This document shows, in pieces, positions 1-6,748 of a stretch of DNA of 18,434 bases. Below the pieces are notes generated by a model, which saw only the letters and a list, made by a program, of their open reading frames with translations, had not been told where the DNA came from and did not search any database. Each line of letters starts with the position of its first letter. Positions within the stretch are counted from its first letter, which is position 1. The DNA is from Spirochaetota bacterium (GTDB lineage Bacteria > Spirochaetota > UBA4802 > JAFGJZ01). The stretch is from positions 1 to 18,434 of the forward strand of contig JAEWVM010000215.1 in the NCBI GenBank assembly GCA_023396615.1, given 5' to 3'. The position numbers and the translations under genes are program-made.

Positions 1-392
1 ATCGGAACTTCCGATTTATTCTTTTCATTATATTCTCTTATATAAAGCGAAACATCATCGCCTATAGTTTCAGAAAGACATGTCGTTGCGATTCCGACGA
101 GTGACGGCTGATACTTCCCGATGACATTATCAAGGGCTATATGAAGATTTTCTCTTCCACCGAATACAGCCGCCGATTCGCTGAAATTAGAAGACGCTAT
201 ATCAATCGGCTCACGGAAATGACTTATCATGTAGCGGCGTATGTATGTCGAACAGCCCTGTGAACCGTGAAGAAGAGGTATGCAGTTTTCGATACCTCTA
301 AAAACTGTGCTGGCACCGAGAGGAGCGCACAATCTGCATGTGTTTCTTGCGGAATCCGCTATTTTTTCCATTACTTTCTCTTGTGCTTTCAT
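1..392 (-). CDS. nifN: Nitrogenase cofactor scaffold NifN, N-terminal part (cut by window edge)
   Basis: NifN pairs with NifE as an alpha2beta2 scaffold on which the FeMo-cofactor precursor matures before transfer to NifDK. Only the first 130 residues are in the window. They show the NifN/NifK family pattern: a cysteine pair at C19/C22 followed by APLGAS, HGSQGC with C47, the run YIRRYMISHFREP at 50-62, and TTCLSETIGDD with C105. The CxxC-APLGA stretch and the RRYMISHFREPIDIASS segment fit NifN better than NifK, and a clear NifK lies upstream. The start ATG at 392 overlaps the nifE stop in an ATGA, so translation is probably coupled; a GGAGGA ribosome site precedes it at about 398-403. The 3' end is outside the window, so a NifN-NifB fusion, as known in clostridia, cannot be excluded. 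Confidence 0.9.
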   Translation of the reverse strand, partial: MKAQEKVMEKIADSARNTCRLCAPLGASTVFRGIENCIPLLHGSQGCSTYIRRYMISHFREPIDIASSNFSESAAVFGGRENLHIALDNVIGKYQPSLVGIATTCLSETIGDDVSLYIREYNEKNKSEVP

Positions 393-1747
393 ACGATTCC
401 TCCTTTGCGTTTTCTATATGCCGGCGAATATTTCCACACGGGACTCAGTACCGACGAATAAACTTCGCGGCAGAAATTGACCATGCCTTCGAATCCGGCC
501 AGCGGAATCTTTCTTTCGTGATTATGATCGCAGAACGCAATTCCGAGTTTATATGCAATCGGACGTTCCTTTACTCCGCCGATTAAAAGATCAACTCCCC
601 GCTCTTCAATGAAGTGCGAAAGCTCGAGCGGATTAGTATCATCGACGATTATTGTTCCTTCATCGCAGATTTCTTTTAGATAATCATAATCGTCCTTGCT
701 TCCTGTCTGGCTTCCGACAACTTCGGTTTTCATTCCGAGATGACGGAGAGCTTTAACCAGAGAGAATGCCTTGAAAGATCCGCCGACATAGATTGCCGCT
801 TTCTTTCCTTCAAGCCTTGATTTGAATTTTGTTATTTCAGGATATATTTCTGAAAGCTCTCTGCCGACCAGGTTAGCAGCTTTATCAATTATTTCTTTTT
901 CTTTAAAAAAACGCGCCACTTCATAAAGAGCTTCGGATAGATCCTCTATTCCGAAATATGAAACTCTGATAAAAGGTATTCCGTATTTTTCTTTCATCAG
1001 TTTGGCGAGAAAAGTCATAGAACCGGAACACTGCACAACGTTCAATGACGCGCGGTGAGCCTTCTTTATTTCATCGATGCGTCCGTCGCCGGTAAGACAC
1101 GAAACTACATCTATTCCCATTTCTTTGTAATAATTTTTTATTATCCAGCTTTCGCCGGCTAAATTAAAATCTCCGAGTATATTTATGCTGTGCTTCGGCA
1201 CTTCGCTTTCATTATCAAATCCCGTGAGCGTAAACAAAGCTTCACACGCCGCACGGTATCCGTCTTTTTTGGTTCCCTTGAAACCTTCGGAATGCACGGG
1301 AATGACAGGTATTTTTTTTTCAGCTGATACTCTCCGGCAGACTGCGTTTATGTCGTCTCCAATGAGACCCACGATACAGGTTGAATAAATAAACGCAGCC
1401 TTCGGATTGTATTTTTCAATGAGAGATATGAGAGCATTATATAATTTCTTTTCTCCGCCGTAGATAACGTCGTTTTCGCGGAGATCCGTACAGAAGCTCA
1501 TTCTGTGAAGTTCGGGTCCCGATGAGAGGGCACCGCGTATGTCCCATGTATACGCAGCACACCCTATCGGACCATGAATGAGATGAAGAGCGTCGGCGAT
1601 CGGATAAAGTACAACCCTTGATCCGCAGAACACGCACGCGCGCTGACTGACGGAACCTGCTACACTTTTCTTATCGCATTCAATATTGAAAGAATCCTTT
1701 TTATTAACATAAACCTGATTCTTCCGCGCTTCAATCAAATCAATCAT
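389..1747 (-). CDS. nifE: Nitrogenase cofactor scaffold NifE
   Basis: A 452-residue NifE, the alpha-like partner of NifN in FeMo-cofactor maturation. The order of motifs follows NifD: RACVFCGSR (C38, C41), HGPIGCAAYTW (C63), YSTCIVGLIGDD (C124), and NVVQCSGSM with C240. C240 aligns with the NifD cofactor cysteine and with the NifE cysteine implicated in holding the precursor. It lacks NifD's GHH cofactor-pocket motif and the QLHSYDYSGPY histidine segment; the matching C-terminal stretch reads GIAFCDHNHERKIPLAGFEG. That is why I call it NifE rather than a second NifD. The start ATG at 1747 lies behind a GGGAGG site at 1753-1758, in the 11-bp gap after nifK. It overlaps nifN by 4 bp. Confidence 0.95.
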   Translation of the reverse strand: MIDLIEARKNQVYVNKKDSFNIECDKKSVAGSVSQRACVFCGSRVVLYPIADALHLIHGPIGCAAYTWDIRGALSSGPELHRMSFCTDLRENDVIYGGEKKLYNALISLIEKYNPKAAFIYSTCIVGLIGDDINAVCRRVSAEKKIPVIPVHSEGFKGTKKDGYRAACEALFTLTGFDNESEVPKHSINILGDFNLAGESWIIKNYYKEMGIDVVSCLTGDGRIDEIKKAHRASLNVVQCSGSMTFLAKLMKEKYGIPFIRVSYFGIEDLSEALYEVARFFKEKEIIDKAANLVGRELSEIYPEITKFKSRLEGKKAAIYVGGSFKAFSLVKALRHLGMKTEVVGSQTGSKDDYDYLKEICDEGTIIVDDTNPLELSHFIEERGVDLLIGGVKERPIAYKLGIAFCDHNHERKIPLAGFEGMVNFCREVYSSVLSPVWKYSPAYRKRKGGIV

Positions 1748-1758
1748 GGAGTCCTCCC

Positions 1759-3135
1759 TTACATTACCAGTTCGTATCTTTCTTCAGGAGCATCTCTGTC
1801 CTGACGATCCATAACAGCAGAAAGTATTTTCTCAAGCAGACGAAGTCCGCCCTTATATCCCATAACAGGCATGTACTGATGTCCAACTCTGTCATAGATA
1901 GGAAATCCTATTCTGATGAGAGGAATGTCTTCATCGCGAGCGATATACTTGGCATAAGTATTTCCGAAAATAAGATCAGGCTTATTGCCTTTGATCAGCT
2001 GGTGGAAATAAAACATGTCGGCATTCGCGCCTGTTTTTACGATGACTTCTTCCCCTGCGATTTCCTTGATTCGTCTTTCGAACTTCGGACCGGCAGGTGT
2101 TCCGGATACTACATAGATAATTTTTATTCCAAGATCGACCAGAAACTCAGCTGTTGAAACGAGGATGTCAGGATCACCGACAAGAGCCGCTGTTTTATTA
2201 TATGTGTATTGGCTCATGTCGCTCATAACATCAACGAGCTGACCGCGTTCCATCATCAGAGAATCAGGAACATGTACTCCCGCTACTTTGCGGAGATTAT
2301 TGATAAAATTATCAGTTCCGCGGACACCTATCGGAAGATCGAGTATCTCGCATGGAACCTTGCATTTTGTGTCAAGGAGCTTGGCAGCATTCATCGCACC
2401 GACTCTTCCCAGAGCCAGAGTGAAAGATGAATCTCCCGCGCTTTTAATCTGCTCGATAGTCGTTCCGCCTTTCGGATACATGTGAAACTTTCCGTCCATC
2501 GGACCGTTTACAACACCGGATGTATCAGGAAACATTACAAACTTAACACCCATCTCTGCAGTTATGCGTTTGATTTCCGCCATATCCGAAGGTTCGATGA
2601 AACTCGGAATCAAATTTATCTGCTTCAAAGGTTTTCCGGTATTTTCAGAAAAGTACTGAACCATACCTGTTACCATGTTCGAGTAACCTGTTACATGCGA
2701 ACCCTTGAAACTCGGTGTACTTGCATAGAAAACTTTTTTACCTTTAGGAATTTTGCCTTCCTGGTAAGCTTTCTTGATGATCTGATTAAGGTCATCCCCG
2801 ATTGTCTCGGAAAGACAAGTTGTATGAACCGCGATTATCTCAGGATCATAAAGAGCGAAAATGTTTGTTATCGCTTCAAGTATGTTTGCCTGGCCTCCGA
2901 AAACCGAAGCACCTTCAGTAAACGAACTTGTAGTCGCCATTATCGGATCTTTAAAATGACGGGTAAGTGAGCTTCTATGATAGGCGCAGCATCCCTGTGA
3001 CCCGTGACTGTGCGGAAGGCATTTGTTGATGCCGAGAGCCGCGTACATCGCTCCCACCGGCTGACAAGTTTTTGCCGGATTGATCGTGAGAGCGCTTCTT
3101 TCGGCAACTTGATCTGTTGTGTGTCTTAATAACAT
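1759..3135 (-). CDS. nifK: Mo-nitrogenase MoFe protein beta subunit NifK
   Basis: The beta subunit of dinitrogenase, which shares the P-cluster with NifD and passes electrons from NifH to FeMo-co. The 458 residues contain the three P-cluster cysteines in their family contexts: NPAKTCQPVGA (C24), HGSQGCCAYHRS (C49) and HTTCLSETIGDD (C107). The serine that can also contact the P-cluster is present in SFKGSHVTG (S145). The protein starts almost directly at the first conserved block and lacks the roughly 50-residue N-terminal extension of Azotobacter-type NifK. This is the short clostridial form. A strong GGGGAGG ribosome site lies 5 bp or so upstream of the ATG. The gap to nifD is 11 bp, so the two subunits are cotranscribed. 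Confidence 0.97.
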   Translation of the reverse strand: MLLRHTTDQVAERSALTINPAKTCQPVGAMYAALGINKCLPHSHGSQGCCAYHRSSLTRHFKDPIMATTSSFTEGASVFGGQANILEAITNIFALYDPEIIAVHTTCLSETIGDDLNQIIKKAYQEGKIPKGKKVFYASTPSFKGSHVTGYSNMVTGMVQYFSENTGKPLKQINLIPSFIEPSDMAEIKRITAEMGVKFVMFPDTSGVVNGPMDGKFHMYPKGGTTIEQIKSAGDSSFTLALGRVGAMNAAKLLDTKCKVPCEILDLPIGVRGTDNFINNLRKVAGVHVPDSLMMERGQLVDVMSDMSQYTYNKTAALVGDPDILVSTAEFLVDLGIKIIYVVSGTPAGPKFERRIKEIAGEEVIVKTGANADMFYFHQLIKGNKPDLIFGNTYAKYIARDEDIPLIRIGFPIYDRVGHQYMPVMGYKGGLRLLEKILSAVMDRQDRDAPEERYELVM

Positions 3136-3146
3136 AAGAACCTCCC

Positions 3147-4790
3147 CTATTTATTCCACGCATAGCTTCCTGAAAGTTCAGGAGTTTCCTGCCATGGAGC
3201 TTTAACGAGTTTGAAAACGTTAGTGTTCAGAATGCGGTCGATTTCTTTGTAAAAATTGATCGCACCTTTGAATCCCGCATACGGACCGCTGTAGTCATAA
3301 CTGTGAAGCTGTTTGAGCGGAATGCCCTGCTTCTGAACAACATACTTTTCCTTGATCCCTGCGCAGAAAATATCAGGTCTGTATTTTTCGATTAGAACTT
3401 CAGTTTCGTAATGATTAAGATCATCTATTACGAGAGTGTTGTTCTTCATCTCCGGCATCATACCGTCATAATCAGACCATTTGAATCCTTTCTTCGAATA
3501 CGCTTCGATTTCGGATTCGCTCTTTCTCGGGCTGAATCTCTTATCGTCTTTTTCCACAGTGAGTTCTTCGATGTTTCTTGTATCAGCATCGATTACTATC
3601 TCAGGAATTACTTTTCTTCCTTCATAGTCGTCTCTGTGCGCGAATTCGTATCCTGCAGAAAGAGTCTGCATTCCTATTTCGCGGAAAAGATCCTGATAAT
3701 GATGCGCGCGCGATCCGCCGACAAAAAGCATCGCTGTTTTGCCTTCGCATCTGCTCTTGACGTCAAGACGGACTTTTTCTACTTCAATCATCTCTTCAGC
3801 GATTACCTTTTCAACATTAGCCATAAGCTCTTTGTCTCCGAAGTATTCGGCGATTTTTCTGAGAGATTTCGCAGAAGAATCGGCACCTATAAAGTTAACC
3901 TTGAACCAAGGAATACCGTATTTCTTTTCCATCATCTCAGCGAGATAGTTGATCGATCTGTGACACATTACGACATTCAGATCGGCAGTGTGAGCTGTAA
4001 TAAATTCCTCATACTCCGAGTTTCCGCTGAAAGTCGAATGGATAGTAAGACCGCATTTTTCGGCAACACGTTCGATTTCAAAAGCATCACCTCCGATGTT
4101 GTACTCACCGAGAATGTTGAATCTGAATTTACCTTCTTTGGGTTTATCAGAAAGACCTACAACATCAGTAAATACTTTGTTGTTGGCGATATGATGTCCC
4201 GCAGACTGGCTCACTCCTTTGTATCCTTCGCATGAAAATCCGAAGATATTCACATCAGGAAACTTCTCTTCCATTTCACGGGCAACCGCATGCACGTCGT
4301 CTCCGATGAGACCTACTGGACATGTTGAAAAAATCCCGATAGCTTTAGGCTTGAAAAGACCTATTGCCTCTTCGATGGCTTTCTTTAATTTTTTTTCGCC
4401 GCCGAAGATAACTTCATCTTCCTGAAGATCCGTAGACATTGTGTACGGCATAAAATTTGGCGCATCATCAGTCTTCGGTCTGGTCTGATTTCTTCTTGTA
4501 AGCCAGCTGTAAAACGCACATCCTATCGGCCCGTGAGTAATCTGAAGAATGTCTCTTGTAGGTCCGAGTACAACACCCTTACATCCTGCATAAGCACATC
4601 CGCGCATTGTGAGAATTCCCGGAACCGTTCTTGTATTTGCAAGAACTTCAGGAACCACATCACCATTATCAACTTTGTTGATTACAATCTGCTTTGCTCT
4701 TTTACGCGCAACTTTCACCGGATACTTCGAGAGCAGTTCTTCTTTAATTTCTTCCGGTTTTATGTTGTTAAAATCTACTTTTTTAGTCAT
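3147..4790 (-). CDS. nifD: Mo-nitrogenase MoFe protein alpha subunit NifD
   Basis: The catalytic alpha subunit that binds FeMo-cofactor. The P-cluster cysteines are C65 (MRGCAYAG), C91 (HGPIGCAFYS) and C157 (STCPVGLIGDD). The cofactor ligands are C276 (VVMCHRSINY) and H496 (QLHSYDYSGPY). Pocket residues known from Azotobacter are also visible: the valine after CKG, the RRN pair at 99-101, Q195/H199 in SQSAGHHIAN, and GGSRAHH at 358-364. All essential residues are there, so the enzyme should be active and Mo-type, not a vanadium or iron-only form. At 547 residues it is about 55 longer than the Azotobacter subunit. The extra part lies at about 390-445, rich in charged residues, where clostridial NifD has its insertion. 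Ribosome site GGAGG is just upstream of 4790. Confidence 0.98.
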   Translation of the reverse strand: MTKKVDFNNIKPEEIKEELLSKYPVKVARKRAKQIVINKVDNGDVVPEVLANTRTVPGILTMRGCAYAGCKGVVLGPTRDILQITHGPIGCAFYSWLTRRNQTRPKTDDAPNFMPYTMSTDLQEDEVIFGGEKKLKKAIEEAIGLFKPKAIGIFSTCPVGLIGDDVHAVAREMEEKFPDVNIFGFSCEGYKGVSQSAGHHIANNKVFTDVVGLSDKPKEGKFRFNILGEYNIGGDAFEIERVAEKCGLTIHSTFSGNSEYEEFITAHTADLNVVMCHRSINYLAEMMEKKYGIPWFKVNFIGADSSAKSLRKIAEYFGDKELMANVEKVIAEEMIEVEKVRLDVKSRCEGKTAMLFVGGSRAHHYQDLFREIGMQTLSAGYEFAHRDDYEGRKVIPEIVIDADTRNIEELTVEKDDKRFSPRKSESEIEAYSKKGFKWSDYDGMMPEMKNNTLVIDDLNHYETEVLIEKYRPDIFCAGIKEKYVVQKQGIPLKQLHSYDYSGPYAGFKGAINFYKEIDRILNTNVFKLVKAPWQETPELSGSYAWNK

Positions 4791-4808
4791 GTTTTCCTCC
4801 CTCCGGAA

Positions 4809-5189
4809 TCACGCTTCGTCCAGAGTTTCGTCGCCGGATTCACCGGTTCTGATTCTGATTGAGTCCATTACCGGCATAACGAATATTTTGCCGTCTCCGC
4901 TTTTGCCCGTCTGATTCACGCTGATAACTGTTTCCACAACTTTCTTCACGAGTTTGTTAGGAACAACCACGGAAATCATACGCTTGGGTATCAATCTCTG
5001 AGTGCTTCCAAGCTGGCTTATCGCTTCTTCGTAACCCTGTTCCGCACCGTGAAGAACGTTAAAATCAACAAGTCCTTTTCCTCGGCCCAGGCAGTCTTTA
5101 GCATGCATTGAACTTATGCCGGCTTCAGAGAGGGCGCGCTTGGTCTGATTGATTTTATTCATTCTCACAATCGCCATTACCTCTTTCAT
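4809..5189 (-). CDS. nifI2: PII-like nitrogenase regulator NifI2
   Basis: A 126-residue GlnB/PII-family protein placed between nifH and nifD, the hallmark position of NifI2. It begins MKEVMAIVRMNKINQTKRAL, has the GRGKG turn before the T-loop (39-43), and a C-terminal TGKSGDGKIFVMPV segment typical of the PII nucleotide site. The T-loop does not show the uridylylation motif of GlnB. In methanogens NifI1 and NifI2 form a complex that binds NifDK and blocks activity when 2-oxoglutarate is low (ammonium sufficient). The same role is inferred here from family and position. Its start overlaps the nifI1 stop by 4 bp (ATGA), which favours balanced production of both subunits. It ends 18 bp before nifD. 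Confidence 0.93.
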   Translation of the reverse strand: MKEVMAIVRMNKINQTKRALSEAGISSMHAKDCLGRGKGLVDFNVLHGAEQGYEEAISQLGSTQRLIPKRMISVVVPNKLVKKVVETVISVNQTGKSGDGKIFVMPVMDSIRIRTGESGDETLDEA

Positions 5190-5539
5190 GCCTTTGCCTC
5201 CGAAATTCCTTCACTTGTTTCTTTTACACCCGAACTAACGGTATAAACTTCTTCAACCGGTGACACGAAAATCTTACCGTCACCGAAGGCTCCCTGCTCA
5301 CCCGTTCTTGCGGCACCCATAATGGTTTTGATAACAAGATCCTTGTCAGCATCAGGAACAACGATCATAAGAAGTTCTTTAGGTATTTCATCGTAAGTAA
5401 CATCTCCGATTTTGATACCTCTCTGCTTTCCTCTTCCTGATACGTTCATTTTAGTTACAGCCGGGAAACCCTCCTGCATGAGAGTTTCCATTACAGCATT
5501 AACTTTATCCGGTCTTACTATTGCTCTTATCATTAACAT
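5186..5539 (-). CDS. nifI1: PII-like nitrogenase regulator NifI1
   Basis: A 117-residue PII-family protein directly after nifH. Visible features are the N-terminal beta strand MLMIRAIVRPDK, VSGRGKQRGI before a short T-loop, and ARTGEQGAFGDGKIFVSPVEE near the C terminus, the family signature around the nucleotide-binding cleft. Its position identifies it as NifI1, partner of NifI2 in post-translational control of dinitrogenase. I chose the ATG at 5539 rather than the in-frame ATG at 5533, because an AAAGGAG ribosome site lies 8 bp upstream of the former and too far from the latter. It follows nifH by 22 bp with no terminator and overlaps nifI2 by 4 bp. Confidence 0.93.
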   Translation of the reverse strand: MLMIRAIVRPDKVNAVMETLMQEGFPAVTKMNVSGRGKQRGIKIGDVTYDEIPKELLMIVVPDADKDLVIKTIMGAARTGEQGAFGDGKIFVSPVEEVYTVSSGVKETSEGISEAKA

Positions 5540-5561
5540 GGTTTTATCTCCTTTTTCTCAA

Positions 5562-6386
5562 TTATGCTTCGAGTCCGAACTCTATAAGAAGTTTTTCGAG
5601 CTCTTCGGTTTCAAGAGGCGTAGGAATTACAAATTTTGTATTCTTATCAATCGCCTGAGAAAGCATTCTGTACTCATCAGCCTGACCGACAGAAGGATCA
5701 TATTCGATAACAGTCTTTCTGTTTATCTCGGCTCTTTGAACCATGTTGTCGCGCGGAACAAAGTGAATCATCTGAGTTCCAAGTTTATCAGCAAGCGCCT
5801 GAATAAGATCAGCTTCTCTGTCAACCTTACGGCTGTTGCAGATAAGACCTCCGAGACGGACAACTCCCGATTCAGCGAATTTTACGATACCTTTGCAGAT
5901 ATTATTCGCCGCGTACATCGCCATCATCTCGCCCGATACAACTATGTAGATCTCTTCCGCTTTACCGTCACGTATAGGCATCGCGAATCCGCCGCATACA
6001 ACGTCACCGAGTACATCATAGAAAACATAATCAAGTTCCCATTTGTCGGAATAAGCTCCGAGCTGTTCGAGAAGATTGATTGATGTGATGATACCGCGGC
6101 CGGCGCATCCTACGCCCGGCTCAGGTCCGCCCGACTCAACGCAGCGTGTACCTTTAAAACCCGGTTTTACAACATCTTCAAGATCGAGGTCTTCACCTTC
6201 CAAGCGGAGTGTATCAAGAACCGTTTTCTGTGAAAGACCGCCGAGAAGAAGTCGTGTCGAATCCGCTTTAGGATCGCATCCAACTACCATTACCTTTTTT
6301 CCCGCTTCGGCAAGCGCGGCTACTGTGTTCTGAGTGGTTGTTGATTTTCCAATCCCACCCTTTCCGTAAATTGCTACTTTTCTCAT
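5562..6386 (-). CDS. nifH: Dinitrogenase reductase (Fe protein) NifH
   Basis: The homodimeric ATPase that delivers electrons to NifDK and also serves in cofactor maturation. It has 274 residues. The Walker A loop is GKGGIGKS at 8-15, and the DPKADST switch is at 38-44. The two cysteines that hold the shared 4Fe-4S cluster are C94 (VGCAGRG) and C131 (VVCGGFAMP). R97 in GCAGRG is the arginine that DraT ADP-ribosylates in some bacteria. I set the start at 6386 (MRKVAIYGKGG) because an AAGGAG site at 6393-6398 is correctly spaced. An open frame continues upstream to 6425, but it overlaps the ribosome site and does not match the family N terminus. This is the first gene of the nif operon, with a sigma-54-like element about 40-55 bp upstream. 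Confidence 0.98.
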   Translation of the reverse strand: MRKVAIYGKGGIGKSTTTQNTVAALAEAGKKVMVVGCDPKADSTRLLLGGLSQKTVLDTLRLEGEDLDLEDVVKPGFKGTRCVESGGPEPGVGCAGRGIITSINLLEQLGAYSDKWELDYVFYDVLGDVVCGGFAMPIRDGKAEEIYIVVSGEMMAMYAANNICKGIVKFAESGVVRLGGLICNSRKVDREADLIQALADKLGTQMIHFVPRDNMVQRAEINRKTVIEYDPSVGQADEYRMLSQAIDKNTKFVIPTPLETEELEKLLIEFGLEA

Positions 6387-6392
6387 TTTATT

Positions 6393-6398
6393 CTCCTT
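6393..6398 (-). promoter_or_regulatory. Ribosome binding site deciding the nifH start
   Basis: On the minus strand AAGGAG is followed by AATAAA and then ATG at 6386. This selects the family-conserved start over an upstream in-frame ATG at 6425. Confidence 0.85.
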
Positions 6399-6425
6399 AG
6401 CAAAAAATCTTTTCAAAGAATACAT

Positions 6426-6441
6426 AACAAGAAGTGTGCCA
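6426..6441 (-). promoter_or_regulatory. Candidate sigma-54 (-24/-12) promoter of nifH
   Basis: The minus strand reads TGGCAC, then A, four bases CTTC, then TTGTT. The sigma-54 consensus is TGGCAC-R-N4-TTGCW; every consensus base except one in the -12 box matches, with exact spacing. The predicted transcript would begin near 6416, leaving a 30-base leader before the nifH ATG. nif operons in many bacteria are sigma-54 dependent. The mismatch (T for C in TTGC) and the lack of any visible activator gene keep this at moderate confidence. Confidence 0.5.
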
Positions 6442-6454
6442 AGTTTTCGTTAAT

Positions 6455-6476
6455 CTGATTATTATTGCGGAATCAG
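6455..6476. repeat. Inverted repeat CTGATT-N10-AATCAG upstream of the nifH promoter
   Basis: Two perfect 6-bp arms separated by 10 bp, about 14 bp upstream of the -24-like element of nifH. The layout would suit a dimeric regulator, but arms this short can occur by chance. Confidence 0.25.
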
Positions 6477-6493
6477 TTCCTTTGAGTTATTTT

Positions 6494-6509
6494 TGGCAGA
6501 TAGTTTACA
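6494..6509 (+). promoter_or_regulatory. Weak sigma-54-like element facing modA
   Basis: The plus strand reads TGGCAG, five bases, TTACA. Spacing equals that of the -24/-12 consensus, but the key G of the -12 box is an A. If used, the modABC transcript would begin near 6522 and have a leader of over 200 bases containing the palindrome. I found no convincing sigma-70 promoter closer to modA either. Confidence 0.2.
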
Positions 6510-6605
6510 TTCACGAAATATAAGATGGGTGAATATCATCCCGCACTATACGCATTTGCATAATACCGTTTTTTTTCAGAGATGTTACTGCATAAAGAAA
6601 CGCCG

Positions 6606-6650
6606 TTAATCCTACATTTCTGTAGGATTAAAAACAGGAATGTAGGATTA
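6606..6650. promoter_or_regulatory. Tripartite palindromic operator candidate
   Basis: TTAATCCTACA (6606-6616), spacer TTTC, and TGTAGGATTAA (6621-6631) form a perfect 11-bp inverted repeat. The 10-mer TGTAGGATTA recurs exactly at 6641-6650, in the same orientation as the right arm and 20 bp from it, close to two helical turns. As RNA the palindrome could fold, but it has no U-run behind it in either direction, so it is not a simple terminator. The third half-site at helical spacing argues for a DNA-binding protein, probably a dimer plus a cooperative extra contact. The site is about 220 bp upstream of nifH and 100-140 bp upstream of modA. I do not recognise the motif as ModE, Fur or NrpR. 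Confidence 0.6.
6621..6636. promoter_or_regulatory. TGT-N10-ACA match to the NifA upstream activator sequence
   Basis: TGT at 6621-6623 and ACA at 6634-6636 are separated by exactly 10 bp, the NifA binding consensus, about 190 bp upstream of the nifH -24-like element. It is embedded in the right arm of the palindrome. The consensus is short and a chance hit in 362 bp is possible. Confidence 0.25.
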
Positions 6651-6738
6651 TTGTAAATTCATGATAAAGTTACATTGATTAAACAATAGAATGCCGAATC
6701 CGTTTGACGATTTACTATACGCAGATATTTTATCAATT

Positions 6739-6745
6739 GAGGTGG
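6739..6745 (+). promoter_or_regulatory. Ribosome binding site deciding the modA start
   Basis: GAGGTGG ends 3 bp before the ATG at 6749, with its GAGG core 6 bp away. It selects the start that gives a typical signal peptide. The upstream in-frame ATG at 6704 would add 15 residues before the signal sequence and has no ribosome site. Confidence 0.8.
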
Positions 6746-6748
6746 TTT

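Larger units (their letters stand above)
6387..6748. promoter_or_regulatory. Divergent nifH/modA control region (362 bp)
   Basis: The only long non-coding stretch in the window, lying between the outward-facing nif operon and modABC. It is AT-rich and holds the nifH ribosome site, a sigma-54-like element facing nifH (6426-6441), a weaker element facing modA (6494-6509), a small inverted repeat (6455-6476), the palindrome with third half-site (6606-6650) and the modA ribosome site. I see no tRNA, no convincing terminator and no gene in it. A 12-codon open frame at 6525-6563 lacks a ribosome site. Confidence 0.85.

Noticed and set aside
2482..2970. A 162-codon open frame on the plus strand opposite nifK
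   Set aside because: Antisense to nifK with no recognisable protein features or ribosome site.
3411..4235. A 274-codon open frame on the plus strand opposite nifD
   Set aside because: It lies wholly antisense to a strongly conserved gene, has no ribosome site and its translation looks like a reverse-frame shadow.
5412..6083. A 223-codon open frame opposite nifI1/nifH
   Set aside because: It crosses two genes and the gap between them on the opposite strand; composition suggests a shadow frame.
6525..6563. A 12-codon open frame (MGEYHPALYAFA) in the nifH/modA control region
   Set aside because: No ribosome site upstream and no attenuator-like structure after it, so a leader peptide cannot be supported.
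6606..6631. Reading the palindrome as a rho-independent terminator
   Set aside because: The stem is AT-rich and no U-run follows on either strand; the third half-site points to protein binding instead.
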